From Streptomyces sp. LBL (GTDB lineage: Bacteria; Actinomycetota; Actinomycetes; Streptomycetales; Streptomycetaceae), in contig NZ_JARXYX010000003.1 in assembly GCF_029893585.1 (NCBI RefSeq), positions 124,001-188,000 of the forward strand: 64,000 bases of DNA, in the 5' to 3' direction. Positions 28,375 through 37,554 of the stretch are shown here, in pieces; positions within the stretch are counted from its first letter, which is position 1; the number at the start of each line of letters is the position of its first letter. Made by a program: the position numbers and the translations under genes. A model generated the notes under the pieces. That model saw only the letters and a program-made list of their open reading frames with translations. It searched no databases and was not told the DNA's origin.

Positions 28375-29817
28375 GTGACTTCCGCTCCCGCCAAGCCCCG
28401 CATCCCCAACGTCCTCGCCGGACGCTACGCCTCCGCCGAGCTCGCCACGCTCTGGTCGCCCGAGCAGAAGGTGAGGCTGGAGCGTCAGCTCTGGCTCGCC
28501 GTGCTGCGGGCCCAGAAGGACCTCGGGATCGAGGTGCCGGACGCGGCGATCGCCGACTACCAGCGTGTCCTCGACCAGGTCGACCTGGGCTCCATCGCCG
28601 AGCGCGAGAAGGTCACGCGGCACGACGTGAAGGCGCGGATCGAGGAGTTCAACGACCTCGCCGGGCACGAGCACGTACACAAGGGCATGACCTCCCGCGA
28701 CCTCACCGAGAACGTCGAGCAGCTGCAGATCCGGCTCTCGCTGGAGCTGGTGCGCGACCGTACGGTGGCCGTGCTGGCGCGTCTGGGCAAGCTGGCCGGT
28801 GAGTACGGCGAGCTGGTCATGGCCGGCCGCTCCCACAACGTGGCCGCGCAGGCCACCACCCTGGGCAAGCGCTTCGCGACCGCCGCGGACGAGCTGCTCG
28901 TGGCGTACGGCCGGGTGGAGGAGCTCCTTGCCCGCTACCCGCTGCGCGGCATCAAGGGCCCGGTGGGGACGGCGCAGGACATGCTGGACCTGCTCGGCGG
29001 GGACGCGGCCCGGCTCGCGGAGCTGGAGCAGCGGATCGCGCGGCACCTGGGCTTCTCGCAGGCGTTCACGTCCGTGGGCCAGGTGTACCCGCGTTCGCTG
29101 GACTACGAGGTGGTCACCGCGCTGGTGCAGCTGGCGGCCGCCCCGTCGTCGCTGGCGAAGACGATCCGGCTGATGGCGGGCCACGAGCTGGTGACCGAGG
29201 GCTTCAAGCCGGGCCAGGTCGGCTCCTCCGCGATGCCGCACAAGATGAACACCCGCTCCTGCGAACGCGTCAACGGCCTCATGGTGATCCTGCGCGGCTA
29301 CGCCTCGATGACCGGCGAGCTGGCGGGCGACCAGTGGAACGAGGGCGATGTGTCCTGCTCGGTGGTGCGCCGGGTCGCGCTGCCCGACGCGTTCTTCGCC
29401 CTCGACGGTCTGCTGGAGACGTTCCTGACCGTGCTCGACGAGTTCGGCGCGTTCCCGGCGGTCGTGGCGCGCGAGTTGGACCGCTATCTGCCGTTCCTCG
29501 CCACCACCAAGGTGCTGATGGGCGCGGTGCGCGCGGGCGTGGGCCGCGAGGTCGCGCACGAGGCGATCAAGGAGAACGCGGTCGCCTCCGCGCTCGCCAT
29601 GCGTGAGCAGGGTACCGAGCGCAACGAACTGCTCGACAAGCTGGCCGCCGACGAGCGCATTCCGCTCGACCGCGCCCAGTTGGACGTGCTGATGGCCGAC
29701 AAGCTGTCCTTCACGGGCGCCGCGGCCGACCAGGTCGGTGTCGTCGTCGGCCGGATCCAGGAGATCGTGAAGCAGCACCCCGAGGCGGCGGGCTACACCC
29801 CCGGAGCGATCCTCTGA
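28375..29817 (+). CDS. purB: Adenylosuccinate lyase
   Basis: 480 aa. It catalyses two steps of purine synthesis (SAICAR to AICAR and adenylosuccinate to AMP). Family signature GSSAMPHKMNTRSCERVNG is present, as are TSRDLTENVEQLQ and the catalytic-histidine region GRSHNVAAQATTLG. The GTG at 28375 (read MTSAPAKPRIPNVL) is chosen over longer in-frame readings that translate promoter DNA. It is the last gene of the conserved chromosome before the accessory region: a transposase remnant begins right after its stop codon. Confidence 0.96.
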   Translation: MTSAPAKPRIPNVLAGRYASAELATLWSPEQKVRLERQLWLAVLRAQKDLGIEVPDAAIADYQRVLDQVDLGSIAEREKVTRHDVKARIEEFNDLAGHEHVHKGMTSRDLTENVEQLQIRLSLELVRDRTVAVLARLGKLAGEYGELVMAGRSHNVAAQATTLGKRFATAADELLVAYGRVEELLARYPLRGIKGPVGTAQDMLDLLGGDAARLAELEQRIARHLGFSQAFTSVGQVYPRSLDYEVVTALVQLAAAPSSLAKTIRLMAGHELVTEGFKPGQVGSSAMPHKMNTRSCERVNGLMVILRGYASMTGELAGDQWNEGDVSCSVVRRVALPDAFFALDGLLETFLTVLDEFGAFPAVVARELDRYLPFLATTKVLMGAVRAGVGREVAHEAIKENAVASALAMREQGTERNELLDKLAADERIPLDRAQLDVLMADKLSFTGAAADQVGVVVGRIQEIVKQHPEAAGYTPGAIL

Positions 29818-29823
29818 CCCGCT

Positions 29824-30390
29824 TCACTGCCGAGGAGTTGGAGGCCGCTCGCGACCTGGACGGACTTTCTGCGCTCCCAGGCCGATGCCCTCCTGGCCTG
29901 TGACTTCCTGGAGACGGTCACGCTGTCCGGGGTCCGGCTGTATGTGTTCGCGGTGATCGAGCATGCCAGTCGTCGGGTGCTGGGCGCGACCGCGCACCCG
30001 ACCGCTGCCTGGGTGGTACAGGCCGCGAAGAACCTGGTGAGGGACCTCGAGGACGCGCTCTGCCGGGTGCGGTTCATGATCCGGGACCGGCACGGGAAGT
30101 TCCCCGCTCTGTTTGACGCCGTCCTGGCCGATGCGGGGATCGAGGTCGTGCTCAGCGGGATTCGGATGCCCCGCATGAACGCGATCATGGAACGGTGGGT
30201 ACAGACCTGCCGTCGCGAGCTGCTGGACCGGACCTTGATCTGGAACCAGCGCCATCTCCTCCACGCCCTACGGGAGTTCGGAGACTTCTACAACAGGCAC
30301 CGGCCGCATAAGGGCATGGCGGGGCCCGGCCGCTGCACTCCTCACCCGCGCCAATCACGGATCCGAACGAGACAGCCCGCCTCGATGTAG
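29824..30390 (+). pseudogene. Truncated IS transposase (integrase-core, rve type)
   Basis: An open frame from just after the purB stop encodes the catalytic core of an integrase-type (rve) transposase: TWTDFLRSQADALLACDFLE, YVFAVIEHASRRVLGATAHP, FMIRDRHGKFPALFDAVL, ERWVQTCRRELLDRTL, FGDFYNRHRPHKG. The DDE residues can be placed (CDF, IRDRHG, ERWV). The N-terminal DNA-binding half is missing and no initiation signal exists, so it is a remnant. No terminal inverted repeats were found. It marks the junction between purB and the accessory region. Confidence 0.8.
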
Positions 30391-30481
30391 GCAGACGAGA
30401 CCGCCTTGACGGCATCCTCCACGAATACGAACATGCCGCATGACCTGTACGGACGGGGATTCAGCGAGTCCAACCCATGTT

Positions 30482-30508
30482 TGACATGATGATGTAGTCA
30501 TGGTGTCA
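30482..30508. promoter_or_regulatory. Operator-like imperfect palindrome before the Fic gene
   Basis: TGACATGATGA (30482-30492) faces TCATGGTGTCA (30498-30508), matching at 9 of 11 positions around a 5-base centre. It overlaps a TTGACA hexamer at 30481-30486 that could be the -35 box. It sits eight bases before the GTG start of the Fic gene, whose product has a C-terminal winged-helix-like segment, so autoregulation is possible. Confidence 0.5.
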
Positions 30509-30515
30509 TCAAGTC

Positions 30516-31661
30516 GTGTTGTACAAGACTCCGGCGTTGGACGCCGACGACCACCGCGTCCTGGCGGAGATCGAGGAGATGCGGCACAAGCTGCGGCATC
30601 AGCTGCGTGCGCAGCCACGGTGGTCGGGGCAGCTGCGGCGAAACCTGACGGCGAGGGCGATCGCCGGGTCGAACACGATCGAGGGCTACGCCGCGACCGT
30701 GGACGATGTCGAGGCGCTGATGGCCGGCGAGGAGCCGCTGGAGACCGCAGGCCGTACCCGGGTGGAGCTGGAGGGCTACCAGCGTGCGATGACCTACATC
30801 CAGGCCCTGGCGGATGCCGGGCCGGAGTTCCGGTACGACGCGGGCCTGCTTGGCGGACTGCATTTCATGCTTCAGGGACACCACCTGGACAAGCGCCCAG
30901 GCCGCTGGCGGGACGGGCCGGTGTATGTCACCAGCCCCGACGACCCGCTCGTACCCGCCTACACCGCCCCCGATATCGGACACGTCCCGGGGCTGATGAC
31001 GGAGCTGATCGACTGGCTCAATAACGGCGACCTGGACGCGCCCGTGCACGTGCGCGCATCGATGGCGCATCTGAACCTGGTCAACGTCCACCCGTGGAAG
31101 GACGGAAACGGGCGCATGTCCCGCGCCTTGTCCACGCTGGTGTTCGCCCGGGAAGCCGAGCAGATGCTGCCGCCGGAGTTCTCCAGCATCGAGGAGTGGC
31201 TGGGCCGCGGTCAGAACACCTACGCCTACTACCAAGTCCTCCAGCAGGTCGGCGGCCCGAACTGGAGTCCCGAACGCGACACGCATCCGTGGATCCGGTT
31301 CTGCCTCGGCGCCCACCACCGCCAGGCCCAGCAGGCCCAGCGCCGCACCGACTTGCTTGCCCGCGCCTGGATCAACCTGGGCGAGGCCACCGCTGCTGAC
31401 GGTCTGGACGAACGCGTTGTCTACGCCCTGCTTCCCGCCTTTTGGGGCTCAAAGGTACGCCGCACCGTCTACCAGCAGGACGCCGACCTTTCCGACCAGC
31501 AGGCCATCCGCGACATCCGCGATCTGGTCCGCATCGGCTGGCTGACCCCACACGGCAAGGCCCGCGCCCGTCACTACGTCCCTGGCCCGCGCCTGGACGC
31601 CGCCCAACAGGAGGTCCGCCAGTCCTTGGAGCCGTTCGCCGACCCCTACCGGCGCAGCTGA
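30516..31661 (+). CDS. Fic-family AMP-transferase with N-terminal inhibitory motif
   Basis: 381 aa, GTG start. The Fic core motif HPWKDGNGRMSRAL is intact (HPFxDGNGRxxR consensus), so it should transfer AMP or another nucleotide group to protein hydroxyls. Upstream, SNTIEG matches the (S/T)xxxE(G/N) inhibitory helix of class II Fic proteins, which plugs the ATP site. The last about 100 residues (DGLDERVVYALLPAFWGSKV..., ...RIGWLTPHGKARARHYVPG) look like a winged helix-turn-helix. No separate antitoxin lies beside it. It sits in the accessory region between a transposase remnant and the biosynthetic genes and may be unrelated to them. Confidence 0.9.
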   Translation: MLYKTPALDADDHRVLAEIEEMRHKLRHQLRAQPRWSGQLRRNLTARAIAGSNTIEGYAATVDDVEALMAGEEPLETAGRTRVELEGYQRAMTYIQALADAGPEFRYDAGLLGGLHFMLQGHHLDKRPGRWRDGPVYVTSPDDPLVPAYTAPDIGHVPGLMTELIDWLNNGDLDAPVHVRASMAHLNLVNVHPWKDGNGRMSRALSTLVFAREAEQMLPPEFSSIEEWLGRGQNTYAYYQVLQQVGGPNWSPERDTHPWIRFCLGAHHRQAQQAQRRTDLLARAWINLGEATAADGLDERVVYALLPAFWGSKVRRTVYQQDADLSDQQAIRDIRDLVRIGWLTPHGKARARHYVPGPRLDAAQQEVRQSLEPFADPYRRS

Positions 31662-32401
31662 TCGTCGGTTTGCGCGACCTGTTCGCCGACGCGGCGGGTA
31701 CGACCACCGTCCTGGTCCCTCCCACCTCCTTGCCACTCGCTCACCACCGACAGACGCAGCAGAGCGAACGCATGCGCCACGCACAGGCAGGCACCGGACT
31801 GGTGGCAGGTGGGCGTCTGCGTCTTCCAAGTGGCCTACGGTGCCGGGCTGTTGCTCCGGTACGGCGCCGGGGACAGCACGTGTGCGGGAGGCGGCGACGA
31901 GGAGCCCGACGCACGCACCGGGCAGACCGGGGTACGCGACTGACTCCGCCGCCGGGCACCACCAAGCCCCGCGACGGCCACTGCGGTGACCGGGCCGGTA
32001 CGCCCGGGCGCACAGCCACCCCGGCCGCCACCCGGCCCGACTGGCGGCGGCCAGGCCGGCCGTCGGGTCGCCCCCGGTTCGGGACCGGAACACACCCCCG
32101 TGATCCATCGGACGTATCCGCCCCGCCCGTCGACGACGAAAGAGGGGGCCTCATCGTCCCGAGGCCAAGAAGCAGCGGGACAGGCACGACACGGACGACG
32201 AGATCCCTGGCCGGGGGCAGCGCGCCCTCCACCTACTCCGACCGCGAGCCGGCCGGCACAGACGTCGCGCCTGCCGACACCCGGGTCACATCCCACGGAC
32301 GTAGGGCGTTGGTGGCCACCGGGTTGTCCAAGGCCAGCAGAACATGGGCGGGGACACCGCCAGGACGGTCAGTCCTACGGTGTCGCCGACGGGGGAAGCG
32401 G
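31662..32401. other. Gene-poor stretch with no recognisable gene
   Basis: 740 bases without a convincing coding region. Several overlapping frames are open on both strands, but none shows Streptomyces codon bias, a ribosome binding site or a recognisable motif. Given the IS fragments elsewhere in the region it may be decayed DNA. No tRNA or strong terminator was seen. Confidence 0.5.
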
Positions 32402-33163
32402 TCAGCGGAACCGCGCAAGGTCCTCGGTGAGCGCCCGGGCCACTTCGGTGTTCTGGTCTGCCAGGTAGAAGTGGCCGCCGGGAAGGCTGCGCAGGGTGAA
32501 GCCCCCCTCGGTGTGATCCCGCCACTCCTCCGCCTCGGCCAGGGTGACCTGCGGGTCGTCGTCGCCCACCAGCACACTGACGGGGCAGCGCAGGCGGAGT
32601 CCCGGCTCGTACCGGTACGACTCCACCGCCTCGTAGTCGCCGCGGATGGCAGGCATGATCATCTCGATGAGGTCGTCGTCGAGAAGCAGCCGGTCGTCGG
32701 TGCCGTTCAACCGACGGATCTCGGCTATGACGCCGTCGTCGTCCATCGAGCGGACCCCGCGGTCGCGCAGCTTGGGCGGGGCGGTGCGGCCCGAGGCGAC
32801 CAGCCCCAGCAACTCCGGTGAGGAGCGCTGCTCGATGCGGCGGGCCACCTCGAAGGCCACACAGGCGCCCATGCTGTGCCCGAACAGCACCAGCCTGCGC
32901 CGCGGGAGCGACTCCAGCACGGCGAGGACCTCATCGGCCAGCCGGGGGATCGAGGTGATCGGCGGTTCGGCGCGGCGGTCCTGCCGGCCCGGGTACTGCA
33001 CCGGCAACACCTCAGCGACCGAGGCCAGGGCGTCCGCGAGCGGGCGGAAATAGCTGGCGGAGCCGCCCGCGTGGGGGAAACACACCAGCGACAGGTCAGT
33101 GTCCTGGGGTGCCGGGTGGTAGCGGCGGATCCAGAGCTCTTGTGCAGTCAGGGCGTTGGTCAT
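32402..33163 (-). CDS. Type II thioesterase
   Basis: 253 aa alpha/beta hydrolase. The motifs LVCFPHAGGSAS, GHSMGACVAFEV (nucleophile serine), VGDDDPQV (aspartate) and GGHFYLAD (histidine) are those of editing thioesterases that clear stalled acyl groups from PKS and NRPS carrier proteins. The ATG at 33163 follows GGAGG; a longer reading to 33520 is rejected. It lies 77 bases after the Rieske oxygenase gene on the same strand. A second enzyme of this type occurs at 58.0-58.8 kb. It contains no integrated release function for the PKS, which lacks its own thioesterase. Confidence 0.93.
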   Translation of the reverse strand: MTNALTAQELWIRRYHPAPQDTDLSLVCFPHAGGSASYFRPLADALASVAEVLPVQYPGRQDRRAEPPITSIPRLADEVLAVLESLPRRRLVLFGHSMGACVAFEVARRIEQRSSPELLGLVASGRTAPPKLRDRGVRSMDDDGVIAEIRRLNGTDDRLLLDDDLIEMIMPAIRGDYEAVESYRYEPGLRLRCPVSVLVGDDDPQVTLAEAEEWRDHTEGGFTLRSLPGGHFYLADQNTEVARALTEDLARFR

Positions 33164-33240
33164 CCCGGTACCTCCGTGCTCAGCCAGGACGCGATGGCGT
33201 CGGCGGTAGTCCGATGGTGGTCGTACCAGTTGAGCGCGGA

Positions 33241-34314
33241 TCATGACGTCCCGGTAGGCCACGTGTCCGGCGGGTAGAACTGACGCACCCAACTGCGGTA
33301 GTGGCCGATGGCGTTCTCCCCAGGAGCAAGTCCGGGGTGTGGCTCGTAGCGCTTCCAGTTCCAGATCATGGCGTCCTGGCCCATCTGGTGGGCTATGGTC
33401 CGTACGAGCGCCTGCCCCGCCACCGCGGACCAGGACATGGAGGCGGCCTTCCGGAGCCGAGGGGAATCCGCGCGCGAAGCGGTCTCTGTCATGGCGACCG
33501 CACGCAGGTGCGTCTGCCATGGCCCGACCGGGGTCGCCGTGAGCAACACCCCTAACCTCATTCCGACCTGGTGCAGCGTCACCTCCCCCGACGCAAGGCC
33601 GAGGCCGGACAGGACCAGGCCCTGCTCCACCCTTATGGTCGCCAGGCGGACGGACAGACTGATGGCCGCGCTGAAGGATATGCGCAGCAACGGCCCTTCG
33701 ACTACTGGCGGCGCCACCTCACGAAGCGAGACGTTGTGCATGATCGGCTGATGCTGGTAGTCGACGAAGCTCTCCATGACCTCCTGTGGGTGCGAGGCCA
33801 GGAGCGTGCTCCAGGAGGCGGCGGGCGCGAACCTGTCATCAGGTACCTCTGAAGGCTCCCAGGCAGGCGGTGCGGCATCATGGCCGTGCCACACGTAGAT
33901 GATCTTGCCCCGCTCGCACACGGTGAACTGCGCCAGCGTCGCCTGGGGCGGGGCTCCGCCTGGGACCTTGACGCAGGAGCCCTCGGTGTCGAAGGCGAAG
34001 CGGTGGAACGGGCACACCAGATGCTCGCCGTCCACTGCTCCCCCGACGCCGAGGTGGGCGCCCAGGTGGGGGCAGTGGGCGTCCACGACTCGCAGGACGC
34101 CGCCCCTGGTGCGGTAGAGGACGACATCGCGGCCCATGAAGCGCCGGTTCACCACCGCGCCGGCCGGCACCTCACGGGACAGCGCCAGGCAGAACCATCC
34201 CGATGGGTACGGCAGCGGCACCCGGTCTCCCTCTCCCATGGCAAGGTCAGTCCGCAACGGAACGGCTCCCGGCCGCACTCGTTGCCGGAGCCCGGCCAGC
34301 GATCGCCTCTTCAA
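33241..34314 (-). CDS. Rieske-type non-heme iron oxygenase (KshA-like)
   Basis: 357 aa from a TTG at 34314, chosen because AGGAGG lies six bases upstream. The Rieske 2Fe-2S site is CPHLGAHLG and CPFHRFAFD (CxH...CxxH); the mononuclear iron site is ESFVDYQHQPIMH (DxxHxxxxH), so the protein should hydroxylate, desaturate or cyclise a bound substrate using electrons from a separate reductase. The C-terminal WNWKRYEPHPG...RSWVRQFYPP resembles ketosteroid 9-alpha-hydroxylase-type oxygenases and RedG-like cyclases. An in-frame TTA codon lies at 33553-33555. It is followed by a thioesterase and preceded by the SARP gene on the same strand, likely co-regulated. Confidence 0.9.
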   Translation of the reverse strand: MKRRSLAGLRQRVRPGAVPLRTDLAMGEGDRVPLPYPSGWFCLALSREVPAGAVVNRRFMGRDVVLYRTRGGVLRVVDAHCPHLGAHLGVGGAVDGEHLVCPFHRFAFDTEGSCVKVPGGAPPQATLAQFTVCERGKIIYVWHGHDAAPPAWEPSEVPDDRFAPAASWSTLLASHPQEVMESFVDYQHQPIMHNVSLREVAPPVVEGPLLRISFSAAISLSVRLATIRVEQGLVLSGLGLASGEVTLHQVGMRLGVLLTATPVGPWQTHLRAVAMTETASRADSPRLRKAASMSWSAVAGQALVRTIAHQMGQDAMIWNWKRYEPHPGLAPGENAIGHYRSWVRQFYPPDTWPTGTS

Positions 34315-34563
34315 GGTCTTCCTCCTCGTCCCTTCGCCCATGCGACTGGCCCGCTCCCGACGGCGACCACCCGCCGACCTGTCCCTGCAGTGGCAGCAGC
34401 CGCTTGTCCGGCAGCGTGCGCCCGCCGCAGAAAGACAGGTGTGCTTCCGTCGGGAACCGCGTCGTGTCCGAGCCGTCTCTGCCAGGGTGTCCTGCGCGGC
34501 GCGGCCTTCCCGCCCGGCATCGGGGCCGTCGATGCCGGACGGTGACCACGGGCAACTACTTGA

Positions 34564-36453
34564 TCAGCGAAACCGCTGCGGTGTCGTGCTGTCCGGTAGC
34601 CAGTCTTCTTCCTCCCTCGCCTTCTCGGCAGCGTAGGTACTCACCAGGTCGTCGAAGTGGTACCGCTTGGGGGCGTACTCCCGGATGAGGTGCACGCAGG
34701 CGAGCCCGGTGAGGGCCTGCATCGCCGCCAGGGCCGGCACGTTGGCCAGTTGACCCGCGTCGGCGGCGGTGGTGTCGCGTATCCGGTGCGCCCCGAGAAC
34801 GCGGAACATGCGCGCCTCTGCGCTCGTCAGATGCTTGTAGGACCACGAGAAGGCCGCCCGGATGTCGCCCGCGGCCGGGCCGCCGCATAGCACATTGAGC
34901 CGATTCTGCTCGCTCCGCAGTTCCTCGGCCAGGTGACGCAGTGGGACCATCGGTCTTGCGACCGCCCGCGTGGCCGCTATCACCAGCGCCAACGGCAGCC
35001 GTGCGCACGCCTCGGTCACCTCGGAGAGGGCTTCGAGGTCGAGGTCGCCGGCGGCCAGCCGACCCGCGAGCAGGGCATTCGCCTCAGCCCGGGAGGGCAC
35101 GTCCAGGGTGGTCAGGTGGGCGCCGTGCGAGGTCACCAGGCCGATGAGCTTGCGGCGGCTGGTGATGATGACCATGCACTGCGGGGATGCCGGGATCAGG
35201 GGCCGCACCTGCGCGCTGTCAAATGCGTTGTCTATCAGGATGAGGATCTGCCGCTGCGCGAGGGTGGTTCGGTACAGGTTGGCATAGGCCGCCGGAGTCA
35301 TCGTATCCGGCTCCGGCAACGAGATCAGCGGGGTGAGGACGGACCGGATCGCTTGCTGAATGCTCACCGAGTCGGTCGCCGGGCTGAAGGCACCCAGATC
35401 TATGTACAGTTGCCCGTCGGGGAAGCGGTCAGCGATCTTATGGGCGAAATGGAGGGCGAAGGCCGTCTTGCCGACTCCCGGGGGGCCGCACACCACGGAA
35501 ACCACCGGGGAAGAGCCGACCGGCGACATCTCGTCCGCCACGTCGGCGAGCACGCTGACTTCGGCCTCGCGCCCGATGAAGTGCCGAGGCTCAGCGGGAA
35601 GCTGGTGGGGAACGCCGACCGGCGGCCGCGGGACCTCGTGCCTCTGCGGGGGCGGCTCGCACACGGCGCCGGCGTGGACCCGCTGGGGCGGGACAGGCAG
35701 TGCGAGGGACTGCGTCGGGTCGCCCGCCAGGACGAGCCGCTGCAGGTGCTGCAGTGGGCCGCCGGGATCGATGCCGTAGTCCTCGGCGAGAAGCCGGCGT
35801 GCCCGGGTGAACGTGTCCAGCGCCTCCGCCCGCCTGCCGCACCGGTACAAGGCGAGGATGAGCTGCTCCCACCGTCGCTCCCGCAGTGGCTGCGCGGTGG
35901 TGAGTGACATCAGGATCGGCAGCAGTTCGTGGTGCTGGCCAAGGGCCAGCCGCGCGTCTACCAGTGACTCCTGGACCGCGTGGCGGTGCTCAAGCAGTTC
36001 CGAGATGACCGGCTGCATGATCGGCGTGGCTGGGATGTCGGCCAGCGGCGGGTCGCCCCAGGTGTCCAGGGCGCGCTGGAAAAGCCGGGCGGCGCCGTCG
36101 ACGTCGCCCGACAACTGGGCCGCCCGCGCCTGCTGGGCCAGGCTCTGGAAGCGATGCAGGTCCAGCACGTCTTCGTCGTGCAACGCGAGGGCATAGCCGT
36201 CACGGCCCGTCTGCAGCCGCCTCCTGATCGGAGTCGCCTTGCGCAGGCCGTAGAGGTTGCTCCGAAGCGCGCCACCTGGATCGCTGGGCAGGTCAGTGCC
36301 CCACAACGCGTCAGCAAGATATTTTTTACTGACGCGGCGGTCGCTATTAAGTAAAAGGATGCACAAGATGCTCCGCTGACGGGGTCTCATCATCGCCAAG
36401 GGATCGCCGTTCGCAAAACGCACCGTAACTGACCCAAGGATTGCGAACTGCAC
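34564..36453 (-). CDS. SARP-family pathway activator with NB-ARC ATPase domain
   Basis: 629 aa, GTG start with GGAGGGG upstream. Residues 1-95 are an OmpR-like winged helix (MRPRQRSILCILLLNSDRRV, LRSNLYGLRK), 100-250 a bacterial transcriptional activation domain (LFQRALDTWGDPPLADI, LILALYRCGRRAEALDTF), and about 300-600 an NB-ARC nucleotide-binding module (VVSVVCGPPGVGKTAFALHF, ILILIDNAFDS). This is the AfsR/SARP architecture that switches on antibiotic clusters. Codon 34 is TTA (36352-36354), so bldA tRNA should limit its synthesis to late growth. It is divergent from the P450-PKS genes and upstream of the Rieske and thioesterase genes. Confidence 0.93.
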   Translation of the reverse strand: MQFAILGSVTVRFANGDPLAMMRPRQRSILCILLLNSDRRVSKKYLADALWGTDLPSDPGGALRSNLYGLRKATPIRRRLQTGRDGYALALHDEDVLDLHRFQSLAQQARAAQLSGDVDGAARLFQRALDTWGDPPLADIPATPIMQPVISELLEHRHAVQESLVDARLALGQHHELLPILMSLTTAQPLRERRWEQLILALYRCGRRAEALDTFTRARRLLAEDYGIDPGGPLQHLQRLVLAGDPTQSLALPVPPQRVHAGAVCEPPPQRHEVPRPPVGVPHQLPAEPRHFIGREAEVSVLADVADEMSPVGSSPVVSVVCGPPGVGKTAFALHFAHKIADRFPDGQLYIDLGAFSPATDSVSIQQAIRSVLTPLISLPEPDTMTPAAYANLYRTTLAQRQILILIDNAFDSAQVRPLIPASPQCMVIITSRRKLIGLVTSHGAHLTTLDVPSRAEANALLAGRLAAGDLDLEALSEVTEACARLPLALVIAATRAVARPMVPLRHLAEELRSEQNRLNVLCGGPAAGDIRAAFSWSYKHLTSAEARMFRVLGAHRIRDTTAADAGQLANVPALAAMQALTGLACVHLIREYAPKRYHFDDLVSTYAAEKAREEEDWLPDSTTPQRFR

Positions 36454-36657
36454 TTCCGCCCCTCCGTCTAAGTAGCAGTTCTCGCCGGCATGAAGCCATG
36501 AAGCGTGTCGGTTCCCGGACGCACGCCGCTATTCGATCATTATTTTGGCGGTTGCCGTCAAGACCCTACGGCGATTTCTGCTCGGAGTGGCCAGACCATG
36601 TTTAGGGTTCCGTATGCGATCTTTGTCAGCAATTTTCGCCGGGAGCTCGTGACCCGA

Positions 36658-37070
36658 TCATGGTCGGCGCTTCATGACGCGCCTCCAGCAGAGGAGACTG
36701 CAGGCGCGGGAGACGAACGCGTTGGGGTTTCGGTTCGGCATTCCCGCCGGACCGCGAGCCGTCCGAACCGGTGGAGCAGGTCGAAGGCCTGCTCGACACC
36801 TGGCGAGTTTACCCATGCCCTCGATGTCCGGGGCACCCCGGCGGAGTTGACTGCCAGGATCCGACGCCTGCCAAGCCCTTCCCCTTGACCGAGTTCGCCG
36901 GCCGCGTTCAGCTCGGCGACCGGGATCCGGTGCAGCAGGTCGAAGACCCCCGCCCGCTGCCACCGCTCCAGGCGACGCCAGTAGATCCACCCGGAACCGA
37001 ACCCCGGCTCCAGCGGCAGCAATTGCCAGGGAATGTCGTTGCAGAGGACTACGGAATGCCCAGCGGACAC
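36658..37070 (-). pseudogene. Internally deleted IS5-family transposase remnant
   Basis: On the minus strand, DIPWQLLPLEPGFGSGWIYW and RRLERWQRAGVFDLLH are the N-terminal DUF4096 part of IS5-type transposases. Soon after, GVEQAFDLLHRFGRLAVRRE matches the extreme C-terminus (VERTFAWLHRFRRL), and in a shifted frame NAFVSRACSLLCWRR continues that end. The central catalytic region is gone and there is a frameshift, so this is a decayed copy. It lies between the SARP gene and the P450. The rest of 36454-37554 shows no gene. Confidence 0.8.
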
Positions 37071-37554
37071 AGTCGGTCACCACCGGACGCGGCCCTGGCG
37101 ACCCCTACGGCCACGGCGGCAGCAACAGCGGCTGGATCAGCGTCCACAAGCCGCCATCAATGATCAACGGCCGCATGCTCACACCATCCCGAACGGCCGA
37201 ATCATCACCCCGGTCATGCCCGACCGGGCCACTTCAACAAGATCGTGTCACGAGCTCTCAGGACGACGTGTCGATGATCTGCAAGGCCTGGAGGAGTCCC
37301 GCTCCGGCACCTCGCCACGATCCCGGAGTGGGCCATGGGCTGGATGATCTACCGAGCCCGTCCGATAACTGCGGGGGCTACCAGCCAGGTCACGCCGCGA
37401 TCACGCCTGGGTCACGCCACCGTCGCGGGCGTGCTGGTAATCTCACCACCGCAAAAGGCGCTCATTTGTGTCACATCTCAAACACTCAATCATTCGTTAT
37501 CGGCCCTCTTTGCACATGGGCTTGATTGTTGCTTGACACACCTGGGAGGAACGC

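Noticed and set aside
26287..29817. 1176-codon plus-strand frame ending with purB
   Set aside because: Only the final 480 codons are purB; the earlier part is an out-of-frame reading of the CNNM and SGNH genes.
32402..33520. 372-codon form of the first thioesterase
   Set aside because: The extra N-terminus is unlike the family and the ATG at 33163 has a GGAGG site.
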